Positions 1 to 8,774 of a DNA stretch of 64,000 bases are shown here, one piece after another. The translations under genes and the position numbers were made by a program. The notes under the pieces are model-generated. The model did no database searches. It saw only the letters and a program-made list of their open reading frames with translations, and was not told where the DNA came from. Origin of the DNA: an uncultured Clostridia bacterium (GTDB lineage: Bacteria > Bacillota > Clostridia > TANB77 > CAG-508); the NCBI GenBank assembly GCA_948676835.1, contig CAPOZU010000005.1, forward strand, positions 1 through 64,000. The letters are read 5' to 3'. Within the stretch, counting starts at the first letter, position 1. Every line of letters starts with the position of its first letter.

Positions 1-155
1 TCATAACCTCCTTGATTGATTTGGTTTTAGGCAAAACAATTTTATCAAAGAAGTTAGATAGATGCTATTTTTTTATAAAAAACTGGAGTTTTTTGCCACC
101 CCAACTAAAATTATAGAACCTATAATTAAATTATTATAATCAAGGAGGAATACAA
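1..155. promoter_or_regulatory. Divergent intergenic region, left edge
   Basis: No gene is visible. Read on the minus strand, an AAGGAGG ribosome site lies at the very edge, with an ATG only 2 nt after it. The real start of a divergent minus-strand gene is therefore probably just outside the window. On the plus strand an AAGGAGGA site lies 7-8 nt before the first complete gene. I see no convincing promoter pair. Confidence 0.4.
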
Positions 156-887
156 ATGAGTAAAGTAATTATAGTTACAGGAGCTAGCAGAGGAATCGGA
201 AGAAATATAGCATACAATTTAGCAGTAAATGGATATACAGTAATTGCTAATTATAATAATTCAGAAATTGAAGCAATAAAATTGCAAAATGAATTAAAAG
301 AGCAGGGGATAGAAATTGATATTTTTAAAGGAAATGTTTCAAAATCTCAAGAAGCTAGAAAATTAATAAATTATACTATTGAAAAATATGGAAGAATAGA
401 CGTATTAATTAATAATGCAGGTATTGCACAAGAAAAATTATTTACAGATATAACAGAAGAAGATTTCGATAAAATGATGAAAACAAATTTATATTCTGTT
501 TTTTATACAACACAAGAAGCTGTTAAATATATGCTTAGAGATCACAACGGTTCTATTATAAATATATCATCTATATATGCATTAACAGGTGGGGCCTGTG
601 AAGTTCATTATTCAATGGCAAAAGCAGGAATTGATGGAATGACAAAATCTCTTGCAAAAGAACTTGGTCCATCTAATATCAGAGTAAATTCAATAGCTCC
701 TGGTGCAATTGATACAGATATGAATAAAGGATTATCTGAAGAGGATTGGAAGGAAGTAATAAAAGAAACACCTCTTGGAAGAAAAGGTTATCCAATAGAT
801 ATTACAAGATGTGTAAAATGGCTAGTTGAAGATGAATTTACAACAGGTCAGGTAATATCTCCAAATGGAGGATTAGTTATAATATAG
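156..887 (+). CDS. SDR-family oxidoreductase, FabG-like
   Basis: A cytoplasmic NAD(P)H-dependent short-chain dehydrogenase/reductase of 243 residues, the usual length for the family. The glycine-rich cofactor motif TGASRGIG is at residues 8-15, NNAG at 86-89, and the catalytic set is N111, S139, Y152, K156 (YSMAK). The closest well-known relatives are 3-oxoacyl-ACP reductases (FabG). It stands alone rather than in a fab cluster, so it may be a FabG paralogue such as the EF-P 5-aminopentanone reductase (YmfI type), whose members look alike and often end in an NGG-V-I tail. A strong AGGAGG site supports the start. It is followed within 2 bp by a promoter for the next gene, so it is probably monocistronic. 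Fold is certain; substrate is not. Confidence 0.85.
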   Translation: MSKVIIVTGASRGIGRNIAYNLAVNGYTVIANYNNSEIEAIKLQNELKEQGIEIDIFKGNVSKSQEARKLINYTIEKYGRIDVLINNAGIAQEKLFTDITEEDFDKMMKTNLYSVFYTTQEAVKYMLRDHNGSIINISSIYALTGGACEVHYSMAKAGIDGMTKSLAKELGPSNIRVNSIAPGAIDTDMNKGLSEEDWKEVIKETPLGRKGYPIDITRCVKWLVEDEFTTGQVISPNGGLVII

Positions 888-888
888 A

Positions 889-916
889 TTGACATTTATG
901 TAAAGTATGATATAAT
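889..916 (+). promoter_or_regulatory. Sigma-A type promoter
   Basis: TTGACA, 16 bp, TATAAT, immediately after the SDR stop codon and about 38 bp before the small membrane gene. A consensus housekeeping promoter. Confidence 0.8.
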
Positions 917-953
917 AAAACAGTATCAAATAAATAAAAAACGGAGGAAAACT

Positions 954-1274
954 ATGAAAAGTTTGCGGATGATTTTTATTAGTATGAAGGAGCCTATGAG
1001 AGTAATCTTAAGAATTGGAGCGTTTTTTGCTACGGCAATAGGAATTTTTTTCATTTTGAAACTATTGATTTTTCTTATTCCAGGCGAGCTTTCAGGAGAT
1101 GTTAAGGCGTTTAATGGACTAATGCTTATATCATCATTCTTCTTAGCGATACCAGGTATTTGCTGGGTAATGAATATTAGAAGGGCGTTGAAGATCGCTG
1201 ATGAAAAGAAAATAACATTAGAAAAAGCTTGGGAAATGGTAAAAATCGAGAACATTCGTGATAACTTATATTGA
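954..1274 (+). CDS. Small two-helix membrane protein, unknown function
   Basis: 106 residues that I do not recognise as a named family. The N-terminus is short and basic. Two hydrophobic segments follow, about residues 20-44 and 55-72, then a charged C-terminal tail that is probably cytoplasmic. A GGAGG site lies 7-8 nt before ATG. A consensus promoter directly upstream and a strong hairpin terminator downstream make it a complete single-gene transcription unit, which argues it is real despite its size. The reverse-strand frame over the same bases is a shadow. Confidence 0.7.
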   Translation: MKSLRMIFISMKEPMRVILRIGAFFATAIGIFFILKLLIFLIPGELSGDVKAFNGLMLISSFFLAIPGICWVMNIRRALKIADEKKITLEKAWEMVKIENIRDNLY

Positions 1275-1312
1275 GACCGCAAAATATAAAATCAAATTAT
1301 AATATTTCCGTG

Positions 1313-1346
1313 AAAAAGCAGAGCCTGAAATTTAGGCTCTGCTTTT
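1313..1346. terminator. Bidirectional terminator
   Basis: Inverted repeat with 12-bp arms (AAAGCAGAGCCT / AGGCTCTGCTTT) around a 7-nt loop. It is flanked by A and T runs and sits between two converging genes. Confidence 0.85.
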
Positions 1347-1351
1347 GAATA

Positions 1352-1810
1352 TTATTCATTTTCCCCAGTTTTTTTCCAATAATTACCAGTAAGTAATTTT
1401 GGAATAGAGATTAACAATTTATATATTGCGAGTTTTACTTTTTTTGACCAAATATAAGTCTTACGAAGATGTCTAGAAGGTTTATTTTCATCCAAAACAA
1501 TTAAGCCCATTTCAGGATGTTCAATTTTAAAAATGTAATTTTCTCCGTTATTGTTATCCCATTCATCATTTTCATTTTTAACACAAAAATTAAAAGTATC
1601 TTTATTTAATAGTTCAACTTCGATTTGAAATCCTAATTCAGTTTTTATCATTTCAGCTTCTGCACTATTTTCCCATTCATTTCCGAATCCATATCTAATA
1701 AAGACCTGTTTTGAATGGTCTTGGAAAAACTTTCCCGTGTAAGAAATTTTTACAATGCTGCCGGCTGATAATCTATCTGTATTAAAGAATATGTTTTTTA
1801 CTAATTCCAT
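1352..1810 (-). CDS. CBM25/53-like carbohydrate-binding protein
   Basis: 152 residues. The body resembles the starch-binding CBM25/CBM53 beta-sandwich module found in many clostridial small proteins. It has a V-x-I-x-Y-G-F-G segment, aromatic residues around residues 45-50, the conserved F-C-x-K turn, and a W-D-N-N-N-G segment near residue 90. There is no signal peptide. The basic C-terminal 40 residues fall outside the module and include a hydrophobic stretch (about 128-140) that could touch the membrane. I chose the internal ATG because GAGGAG lies 7 nt before it; the upstream in-frame ATG has no ribosome site. It follows the XRE/S24 repressor gene by 29 bp on the same strand, so the two are probably co-transcribed. 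Target polysaccharide unknown. Confidence 0.65.
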   Translation of the reverse strand: MELVKNIFFNTDRLSAGSIVKISYTGKFFQDHSKQVFIRYGFGNEWENSAEAEMIKTELGFQIEVELLNKDTFNFCVKNENDEWDNNNGENYIFKIEHPEMGLIVLDENKPSRHLRKTYIWSKKVKLAIYKLLISIPKLLTGNYWKKTGENE

Positions 1811-1839
1811 GAAATTCTCCTCTTTTATCATGCTATGAG

Positions 1840-2406
1840 TTATATATACACTCTACCAATGATTTGAAATTTATCCTTTGAGTTAACAGTAATATCTTTT
1901 ATATCTCTATTATCTGCTCTTAATACAAATTTGTCCTTTTTATACATTAATCTTCTTATTAAATAATCATCATTTAATTTGAAAAGACCTATAGCTTTAT
2001 TATCAATAACACCATTAATTTCTATATATGCATATGTACCTTCTTTAAACATAGGGGCCATTGCATCATCTGGAACTTTATATGCAAATGATGCGTTAGA
2101 AAAATCAGCAGGACAAGTTATATATTCATCAATTTTTGAAATTGCAGGTATTTGATTATAAGTTAGATGATCAATATAATTATATTCTAACTGTTCTTCA
2201 GATAACTCTTTATCATATGTACATAATAATTCTTGATAAGGTATATTTAAGGCAGAACAAATTTCTTTTAATGCTTTATGACTTGGATTTCTTTCTCCTT
2301 TTTCTATATGAGTTAGATGCCCAATATTTATTTTTGTTTGATTAGCAAGTTGTGTTTTTGTGATACCTTTTTCTTTTCTGATTTTTGAAATCATATTTCC
2401 AATCAT
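1840..2406 (-). CDS. XRE-family regulator with degenerate S24 domain
   Basis: 188 residues. Residues about 4-60 form a Cro/CI-type helix-turn-helix (KGITKTQLAN...INIGHLTHIEKGERNPS). The C-terminal half follows the S24/LexA peptidase fold, with P-D-D-A-M-A-P where active family members have G-D-S-M-x-P. The nucleophilic serine is Ala115 and the general-base lysine is Arg151 (IRRL in place of the usual KRL). It should therefore dimerise and bind DNA but not self-cleave, and so would not be RecA-inducible. ATG is preferred over the TTG two codons upstream because GAGGT is 9 nt from ATG but only 3 nt from TTG. It has its own promoter and probably drives the CBM25-like gene with it. Confidence 0.85.
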   Translation of the reverse strand: MIGNMISKIRKEKGITKTQLANQTKINIGHLTHIEKGERNPSHKALKEICSALNIPYQELLCTYDKELSEEQLEYNYIDHLTYNQIPAISKIDEYITCPADFSNASFAYKVPDDAMAPMFKEGTYAYIEINGVIDNKAIGLFKLNDDYLIRRLMYKKDKFVLRADNRDIKDITVNSKDKFQIIGRVYI

Positions 2407-2490
2407 TTTCAAGTTACCTCACTTATAAAATAATTTATTCTTTAGTAAAATCTCATGATACTATGAATATAATATATAAGATTTTAGTTA

Positions 2491-2519
2491 ATTATATCCA
2501 ATATTTATTTTATTGTCCA
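2491..2519 (-). promoter_or_regulatory. Promoter for the XRE/S24 regulator
   Basis: On the minus strand: TGGACA, 17 bp, TATAAT. It leaves a leader of about 80 nt. AT-rich imperfect dyads between it and the start could be autoregulatory operators, but none is perfect. Confidence 0.65.
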
Positions 2520-2596
2520 TAGGTAAAAAAAATATTGCAGAAAAAAACAACATATGATAATATTGTTCTTGATATTATTAGGAAAGGAAGCTTAAG

Positions 2597-4531
2597 ATGT
2601 CTGCATCAAAAAAGAAAAAGTCTAATAAAAAAACGCAAAGTAATAAAAAAGAAAAGGTTGAAAATATTAATATAGAATGTGCTGAAGAATTAAATAAAGA
2701 TATTAAAAATTCTGAGGAAAATAAAAAAACTGAAGAAGTAAATATAAAGACTGAAAGTAGCGAAAATACTGACAAGATAGAGAAAAAGAAATCTCAAAAA
2801 GATAAAAATGAGGATAAAGAAGAGAAAAAAGATAAAAAAGAAGAAAAAAAAGAAGATGTAAAATCTAAAAATAAAGAAACTGAAGAAAAAGAAATAGAAC
2901 CTACAAAAGAATTACTTCCAGTTAAAACAGAAGATGAGAAACCCGAATATGTTCTGGAAATGTTGAAAAAGAAAAAGAGAAAAACAATTATATTTATTTT
3001 GGTAGTAATTTTAGTTATTTTAATAATTGCATTTTCAGTAATATTTGCTTTAGCTAATTGGAATAGCACTAGAATCACAAAAGGAATATCAATTAAAAAT
3101 TTGGAAGTTTCAAATTTAAGTATAGAAGAAGCAAAAGAAGTGCTAACTTCTGGATTGGATAAAGAACTTATTCCAGATTTAAATTTAGAATTTAATAATG
3201 AATATAAATTAACATTATCACCAGAACAAATCGAATTTAAATATAACATAGAAGAGGCTATAAAAGAAGCATACAGTATAGGGAGAACAGAAAATATTCT
3301 TTTAAATAATTATACATTACTATTTACAACATTATTTGGAAAAAATATGGGTATTACATATACATATAATGAAGAGCTTTTAAATCAATTTATAGATGAT
3401 TTGAATTCTAAATTACCAGGCTTAGTAGTACAGCCAAGTTATTATATAGAAGATACAAAATTAATTGTAGAAGAAGGAAAAGATGGAATTGAAGTTTCTA
3501 AAGAGGAGCTTAAAAAAAGTATTTTAGAATCATTTTTAAATAGAAGCTTGGAGGAAGTTACTAAAGAAAATTATAATCAAACAATTAAAATTCCAACACA
3601 TAAAACAAAAGCAAGTAGTATAGATATGGATAAAGTATATTCAGAAATACATTGTGAACCTCAAGATGCATATTTTGAACTGGAACCATATAAAATCTAC
3701 CCTGATGTTGATGGAGTTGATTTAGTAATAAGTTTAGATGATGCAAAAAAACAAATTACAGGAAAAGCACAAGAATATCAATTTGATTTAAAAATTACGA
3801 AGGCAAACAAAACAATCAAAGACTTGGGGACAGAAGCCTTTCCGTATTTGATATCATCTTTTTCAACAAGATATGATGCAAGTAATACAAATAGAAGTAC
3901 AAATTTAAGAATTGCTGCTGAGAAAATTAATGGCACAGTTCTATTACCAGGAGAAGTATTTTCATATAATAAAACTGTTGGAAAAAGAACAGTTGAAGAG
4001 GGATACAAAGATGCTAAAATTTATGCAGATGGTGGTGTAGTTGATGGATTAGCTGGCGGAATTTGTCAGATATCATCTACATTATATAATGCCGTACTTT
4101 TAGCAAATCTTGAGATTGTAGAAAGAAGAAATCACTCTTTTACTACTTCGTATGTTGTAGCAGGAAGAGATGCAACTGTTGTGTGGGGAGCAATAGATTT
4201 TCAATTTAAAAATTCAAGAAGTTATCCAATAAAAATCGAAGCATCAGTAAAAAATGGTGTGGCTGAATTTAAGATGCATGGAATGCAAGAAGAACAAGAA
4301 TATGAGATAAATATTATACCTAAAACTACAGCATCAATTCCTTATGCAACAGCACAAGTGGTAGATCCAAGCTTAGCTCCAGGACAGCAAGTAGTATCTC
4401 AAGCAGGACATTTGGGATATAAAGTTACAACATATATTGTAAAAAAACTAAATGGAGTAGAAGTATCAAGAGAAATACTTTCAAATGATACATATCAACC
4501 AATGAAAGCAATAATAAAAATAGGTCCTTAA
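2597..4531 (+). CDS. VanW-family cell-wall protein with G5 domain
   Basis: 644 residues. The first ~125 are extremely Lys/Glu-rich and predicted cytoplasmic, then one membrane helix (about 130-153) places the rest outside. Residues about 160-400 fit the putative peptidoglycan-binding repeat (PG_binding_4) usually found before VanW. Residues about 415-545 are the VanW domain (S-x-F-S-T-x-Y, LRIAAEKINGT, GGICQISSTLYNA). Residues about 565-644 are a G5-like domain ending T-Y-x-P-M. VanW proteins are common in clostridia; the biochemical role is unproven, probably wall or peptidoglycan-associated. A good AGGAAAGGAAG ribosome site is present. The gene is monocistronic with a terminator downstream. 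The very long charged cytoplasmic tail is unusual. Confidence 0.88.
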   Translation: MSASKKKKSNKKTQSNKKEKVENINIECAEELNKDIKNSEENKKTEEVNIKTESSENTDKIEKKKSQKDKNEDKEEKKDKKEEKKEDVKSKNKETEEKEIEPTKELLPVKTEDEKPEYVLEMLKKKKRKTIIFILVVILVILIIAFSVIFALANWNSTRITKGISIKNLEVSNLSIEEAKEVLTSGLDKELIPDLNLEFNNEYKLTLSPEQIEFKYNIEEAIKEAYSIGRTENILLNNYTLLFTTLFGKNMGITYTYNEELLNQFIDDLNSKLPGLVVQPSYYIEDTKLIVEEGKDGIEVSKEELKKSILESFLNRSLEEVTKENYNQTIKIPTHKTKASSIDMDKVYSEIHCEPQDAYFELEPYKIYPDVDGVDLVISLDDAKKQITGKAQEYQFDLKITKANKTIKDLGTEAFPYLISSFSTRYDASNTNRSTNLRIAAEKINGTVLLPGEVFSYNKTVGKRTVEEGYKDAKIYADGGVVDGLAGGICQISSTLYNAVLLANLEIVERRNHSFTTSYVVAGRDATVVWGAIDFQFKNSRSYPIKIEASVKNGVAEFKMHGMQEEQEYEINIIPKTTASIPYATAQVVDPSLAPGQQVVSQAGHLGYKVTTYIVKKLNGVEVSREILSNDTYQPMKAIIKIGP

Positions 4532-4547
4532 TATTAAATAATAATAA

Positions 4548-4602
4548 AAAAGAACTAAAATTGTTAAATAAGAATTAGCAATGTTAGTTCTTTTGTTTTT
4601 TT
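4548..4602 (+). terminator. Rho-independent terminator after VanW gene
   Basis: Arms AAAAGAACTAA and TTAGTTCTTTT separated by 25 nt, followed by a T-rich tract (TTTTGTTTTTTT). Confidence 0.75.
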
Positions 4603-4771
4603 GCAAAGCAAATGCGATGCCGTACGCAACGAGATATAAAATTACTAACACCGTAAGACTTATGCCAATTTTTAACAAATTATGAAATATTTTAGTTACA
4701 TTTTTTGCTACTATATTAAATTATACTAAGTTTATAAGTATAGTTTACAAAAGAAAGGGAGAATGTAATCC

Positions 4772-5292
4772 GTGAAACCGTTGAGAGAGTACACACAGCT
4801 TCTAGAAGATGAAAAAACAAAAAAATTTTACGTTTTGCGAAACTTACAATTATTGTAAGTTTATTTGTCGTGTTTGCTATTTTATTATTTATATTAAAAA
4901 ATGATAAAGTATTATATTTTTTACCTAATTTTGAGAAATTAAAAGAAAAACTTATCAAGACTAATGAAAGTACCGAAATGTTACTTCAAGAAGAAAATAG
5001 AGAAATAACACTTGATTGGTCAGAATATATGGAAAGAACAGCCTTATTAAAGGTGCTATTAGAAGGTGGAACAATTATTGATAATGGCTATAGTACTTAT
5101 TATAAACCTTATGGAGAACTTGTAGAAGGAAATGGCTCATCAATTAAGGTAACTCCAGTAAGTACAACAACATTTAATGCAAATCCTAATCAAATATGGG
5201 ATTATGATGTAGTAGTTTTTGGATTTGGAGATAGAAATGGAGCTGCTGAAGAACAATTAAATGATGCAGGAGTTGAAGAGTTAAGAAAGTAA
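4772..5292 (+). CDS. Small membrane protein, apparent -1 frameshift
   Basis: Unknown family. A GTG start with GGGAG 10 nt upstream opens a frame encoding a charged N-terminus (VKPLREYTQLLEDEKTKK). That frame stops at 4858. In the -1 frame a membrane helix (FAKLTIIVSLFVVFAILLF) and about 140 further residues run on to 5292 without any good start of their own. The two frames join smoothly at a run of seven A (4819-4825), read A-AAA-AAA in the first frame. The joined product of about 173 residues has a cytoplasmic tail, one helix and an extracellular Gly/Asn-rich domain. Either one A is missing from the sequence or the run is a programmed -1 slip site. Confidence 0.6.
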
Positions 5293-5396
5293 CAATTTTA
5301 GTAATTTTAATAAGCAATAGAAGAAATGTAATTCCTGTAAGAAGAAAGAAAAATATAAAAACAAAACCAGTTAAAAGGAGTAAAACTAGGTAAAAT

Positions 5397-5442
5397 AAAA
5401 GATATATAATTCTGCAAAAAGAGTTATATGTCTTTTTGTTTT
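5397..5442 (+). terminator. Rho-independent terminator
   Basis: 16-bp stem with two G-T wobbles (AAAAGATATATAATTC / GAGTTATATGTCTTTT) around an 8-nt loop, followed by a T-rich tail. The region from 5293 to here holds nothing else I can recognise. Confidence 0.75.
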
Positions 5443-5469
5443 GCAAGAATATTTTGTAAATTTTATAAT
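5441..5469 (+). promoter_or_regulatory. Promoter for WG-repeat gene
   Basis: TTGCAA, 17 bp, TATAAT, directly abutting the T-tract of the preceding terminator. It leaves a leader of about 105 nt. Confidence 0.7.
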
Positions 5470-5583
5470 AAATATTGTAATTTAGAGCTTAAAATGATAT
5501 ATTTATTCTGTATAAGGAAAAGTAGGTGCTTTTCAAATCTTAGATATTTTAAGGCAAAAAATTATGTGTTTTTGGAGGTCTAA

Positions 5584-7107
5584 ATGAGTAGAAGAAGAGG
5601 AAGAAGATATGATGATACTCCTAAGTTAAACAAAAAGAAGGTGTTTGCTACAATAATTGCTATAATAGTATTTATAATGATTATTGTCTCATTAAAAAAT
5701 CTATTTTCTAGTAATGATAATACAAAAGATGTTTCTTCATTAACAACATACCTAGCTGCTTATGAAAATAGCAAGTGGGGAGTAATAGATAATAAAGGAA
5801 ATAAAATTATAGAATTTAATAATGATGAAATGGTTATTGTACCAGATAAAAATAAAGCATTATTTATTTGTGCTCAAAATACTAATTATAGTAATGAAAC
5901 ATATACAACAAAAGTAATAAATGAAAAGGGAGAGAAAATTCTTACAGAATTCAATAATGTACAACCTATAGAAAATACAGATGGTTCAAATGTATGGTAT
6001 GAAAGCAATATTTTAAAATATGAAAAAGATAATAAATATGGATTAATTAATTTTGATGGAAAAGAAATTCTTGCTCCAATTTATGATAATATATACGCTT
6101 TACAAGGAATTGAAAAAAGTGTAATTGTTGAAAAGGATGGTAAAAAGGGGTTAGTTAGTACTTCTATGGGAGAAGTTATTATTCCAGTAGAATATACAGA
6201 TATTACAAGCTTAACAAAAAAATATGAAGATGGTTATATTGTTAAAAACGATGCAGGTAAGCTTGGAATAATTTCACCAGACAAAACAACAACATTAGAA
6301 ACAGCATATGATGAAATAAGAAATGTTACAGGAAATGGCTATTATGTTGTTGTACAAAATGGAACATTAGAAATTGTAAATAAAAAAGGTGAAGTTATTT
6401 TAAATAACGGTTTTGAAACAGTTGTAGAAATAAATGCTGATAACTTTGTTATAACAGTTGGAGGAAAATATGGTGTTATTTCAAAATCAGGAGAAACAGT
6501 TATAGAAGCAAAATATGAAGATCTAAAATTTGCTTTTTCAGATAATTATATAGCTAAATTAAATGGAAAATATGGAATTATAAATACTTCTTCAAATGAA
6601 GTTGTTGGTTTTAATTATGAAAGAATTAATTATGTGAGTGAAGCTGATTTCTTTACTGCTGAAAAAGGAAGTTTCACAACAGATATTTTAAATAGTAGTT
6701 TTGAAACAGTTTTAAATAGTATAATTGTTTCAGATTTAAATATTGATGATGGATATTTAAGAGTTAGAAAAGATGGAGAATATAAATATTATAATTTAAA
6801 ATTGGAAGAAAAAACAAATAAAGAAGTTTTAACAACAAATACACTTTTCCTAGTAAAAGAAGATGGAAAATATGGATATGAAAATAAAAATGGAAAAAGA
6901 GTTGTAGATTGTATTTATGATGATGCAAAAGAGCAAAATGAATTCGGATTCTGTGCCGTAAACAAGGACGGAAAATGGGGAGTTTTAGGATCAAATGGTG
7001 CAGTAATTCTTGAACCAAGTTTAAATTTAGACGATTATTTATATATTAATTTCATAGGTGATTGGCATAAACATAAAGATTTACAATTAAATATATATAC
7101 AAAATAA
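5584..7107 (+). CDS. Membrane-anchored WG-repeat protein
   Basis: 507 residues. A basic N-terminus (RRRGRR) is followed by one membrane helix at about residues 21-42, so the remainder is outside. That remainder is about ten copies of the WG/KWG repeat, each of the form K-W/Y-G-hydrophobic-x-x-x-x-G-x-x-I followed by P/A-x-Y-D. Clear copies are at about residues 60, 155, 185, 215, 290, 325, 430 and 460. WG repeats form beta-propeller-like or solenoid structures in surface proteins; ligands are generally unknown. GGAGGT lies 4-5 nt before ATG. The next gene follows after 27-36 bp, so the two are likely co-transcribed. Confidence 0.85.
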   Translation: MSRRRGRRYDDTPKLNKKKVFATIIAIIVFIMIIVSLKNLFSSNDNTKDVSSLTTYLAAYENSKWGVIDNKGNKIIEFNNDEMVIVPDKNKALFICAQNTNYSNETYTTKVINEKGEKILTEFNNVQPIENTDGSNVWYESNILKYEKDNKYGLINFDGKEILAPIYDNIYALQGIEKSVIVEKDGKKGLVSTSMGEVIIPVEYTDITSLTKKYEDGYIVKNDAGKLGIISPDKTTTLETAYDEIRNVTGNGYYVVVQNGTLEIVNKKGEVILNNGFETVVEINADNFVITVGGKYGVISKSGETVIEAKYEDLKFAFSDNYIAKLNGKYGIINTSSNEVVGFNYERINYVSEADFFTAEKGSFTTDILNSSFETVLNSIIVSDLNIDDGYLRVRKDGEYKYYNLKLEEKTNKEVLTTNTLFLVKEDGKYGYENKNGKRVVDCIYDDAKEQNEFGFCAVNKDGKWGVLGSNGAVILEPSLNLDDYLYINFIGDWHKHKDLQLNIYTK

Positions 7108-7143
7108 CAGAAGAAAAAAGGTAGGTAAGTTAGGTTGGAACTA

Positions 7144-8391
7144 ATGACAAAGTATCAATATACGTATTTTATACATCCGTATATAATTGATGAAAGTAAA
7201 TATAAAATGTATATTCTTAAATTATTGAAAGATAGAAAATGTTCTTATAAAACTTTCGAAAAAGAAAAAGACTTAGATATATATAATTTCTTTTTACCAG
7301 CTGTAAGATCATATTTATTTCCAACTTTCGAGCTAAGAGGAGAAAAACTTAGAGATTTTAATGATATGAAACCAGAAGAACAATGTAAAATCTTGGAAAA
7401 AGACAGTGTGGTGCATTTTAATTATAATCTTGCTGAAGATATTCAAGGAAAAGTTGGGACAGAAAATGGTATATTCTTTAAAATAGAGGGAATAGAAATA
7501 ATATGTTTTAATACAGGAATATGCTTTTTTACAATGAAAACGCATTTAGAAAATACTAATAAATTTTTCGATTTATTAGATTTCAATTATAGATTTAAAG
7601 GGATTAATTCTGAGTTTGCATCATTAAAAGCTTTTGAAAATATAAAAATACAAACAGATACTTTCCAAGATATAAGCGACATTTCAGAGTTAATAAATCA
7701 AATAACAGGCATTAATACTAAACTAAATAATTCTCAAGAGAATTTAATAAATTCACAATTTTATACATATTCATATGTATGTGTTGAAACAAGTAACTGG
7801 AATGAAAAAACTAATTTCTTTAATATAGAAAATGATTTTCTAAAATTTGCAAATGTACTTCCAAGTAATTATACATCTGATTTTAATAAAGCTAATCTTG
7901 AACATAATTTACATATAATAGAGAAATTTAAATATGTAAAAACAACAATATCAAAAACAAGTTCAAATATTATGTGTTCAGGGATAGATACATATAATTA
8001 TACAAAATTACCATATGAATATGAAAATCAATATTTTTATACTTATATATTATCATTATATAAGTTAATATTGTTAATGAAGCTTAATGATGATTTTAAA
8101 TCATATGATACGATTATAAAAATGAAAAGAAAATTTATTAGATTTACTAAGGAAATATGGGATAAAGATGTTACACTGGATGATACAGGCTCACTATATT
8201 ATAAAACTTTAAATAAAACTTTGGAATTAGATTTGTTGTATGAAGAAATTCAAAACAAATATGAAGTAATTTATAAAGACTTGAATATAGAAAAGAATAA
8301 CAACTATTACTCAATAATTGTTATATTACTTATATTTTCACTTGCATTTAATACAATTAATATTATATTCCTGATGTATTATTTATCGTAA
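7144..8391 (+). CDS. Unknown protein with C-terminal membrane anchor
   Basis: About 415 residues with no family I recognise. The body is soluble, Asn/Lys/Tyr-rich and predicted mostly helical. The last ~28 residues form a single hydrophobic helix (IIVILLIFSLAF...), suggesting a tail-anchored protein whose bulk is cytoplasmic. The start is uncertain: a TTG three codons upstream is also possible, and neither has a strong ribosome site (AGGT before ATG). It lies between the WG-repeat gene and acpS, with 17 bp to acpS, so it is probably part of an operon running WG-repeat gene, this gene, acpS, tatD. Confidence 0.7.
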   Translation: MTKYQYTYFIHPYIIDESKYKMYILKLLKDRKCSYKTFEKEKDLDIYNFFLPAVRSYLFPTFELRGEKLRDFNDMKPEEQCKILEKDSVVHFNYNLAEDIQGKVGTENGIFFKIEGIEIICFNTGICFFTMKTHLENTNKFFDLLDFNYRFKGINSEFASLKAFENIKIQTDTFQDISDISELINQITGINTKLNNSQENLINSQFYTYSYVCVETSNWNEKTNFFNIENDFLKFANVLPSNYTSDFNKANLEHNLHIIEKFKYVKTTISKTSSNIMCSGIDTYNYTKLPYEYENQYFYTYILSLYKLILLMKLNDDFKSYDTIIKMKRKFIRFTKEIWDKDVTLDDTGSLYYKTLNKTLELDLLYEEIQNKYEVIYKDLNIEKNNNYYSIIVILLIFSLAFNTINIIFLMYYLS

Positions 8392-8408
8392 ATAAAGAGG
8401 TAACTAAA

Positions 8409-8774
8409 ATGAAATTGTCAGTTGGAACTGATATTATAGAAATAAGTAGAATAAAACATTTAATAGACACTACTAATTTTATAGAAAGAATGTATACAAA
8501 TAAAGAAATCGAGTATTGTGAATCAAAAAAAGAGCAAAAGTACCAAAGCTATGCTGCAAGATTTGCGGCGAAAGAAGCTATATATAAGGCTTTAAGTGAT
8601 ATAATACCAAGTAATTATACATGGAAAGATTTTGAAATTTTAAATTCGGTAAATGGAAAACCAGAAGTTTGTTTACATTTAGATATAAAGAATCTAGATA
8701 ATATTGAAATTAGTATATCACATTGCAAGGAATATGCAGTTGCATATGTTACTGCAATTTTGGAGGAAAAATAA
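8409..8774 (+). CDS. acpS: Holo-[acyl-carrier-protein] synthase
   Basis: 121 residues, standard AcpS length. It transfers 4'-phosphopantetheine from CoA to apo-ACP in fatty acid synthesis. The family signatures are intact: VGTDIIEISRI with the Mg-binding Asp8, and FAAKEAIYKAL with Glu56 and Lys60. The C-terminal ISISHCKEYAVAYV strand is also typical. GAGG lies before ATG. Its stop codon is directly followed by the ATG of tatD, indicating translational coupling. Confidence 0.97.
   Translation: MKLSVGTDIIEISRIKHLIDTTNFIERMYTNKEIEYCESKKEQKYQSYAARFAAKEAIYKALSDIIPSNYTWKDFEILNSVNGKPEVCLHLDIKNLDNIEISISHCKEYAVAYVTAILEEK

Noticed and set aside
1352..1831. Longer start for the CBM25-like protein
   Set aside because: The upstream ATG lacks a ribosome site, whereas GAGGAG precedes the internal ATG.
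4481..4678. Minus-strand 65-codon frame with hydrophobic N-terminus
   Set aside because: It needs a TTG start without a ribosome site, overlaps the VanW gene end, and its middle is the VanW terminator.
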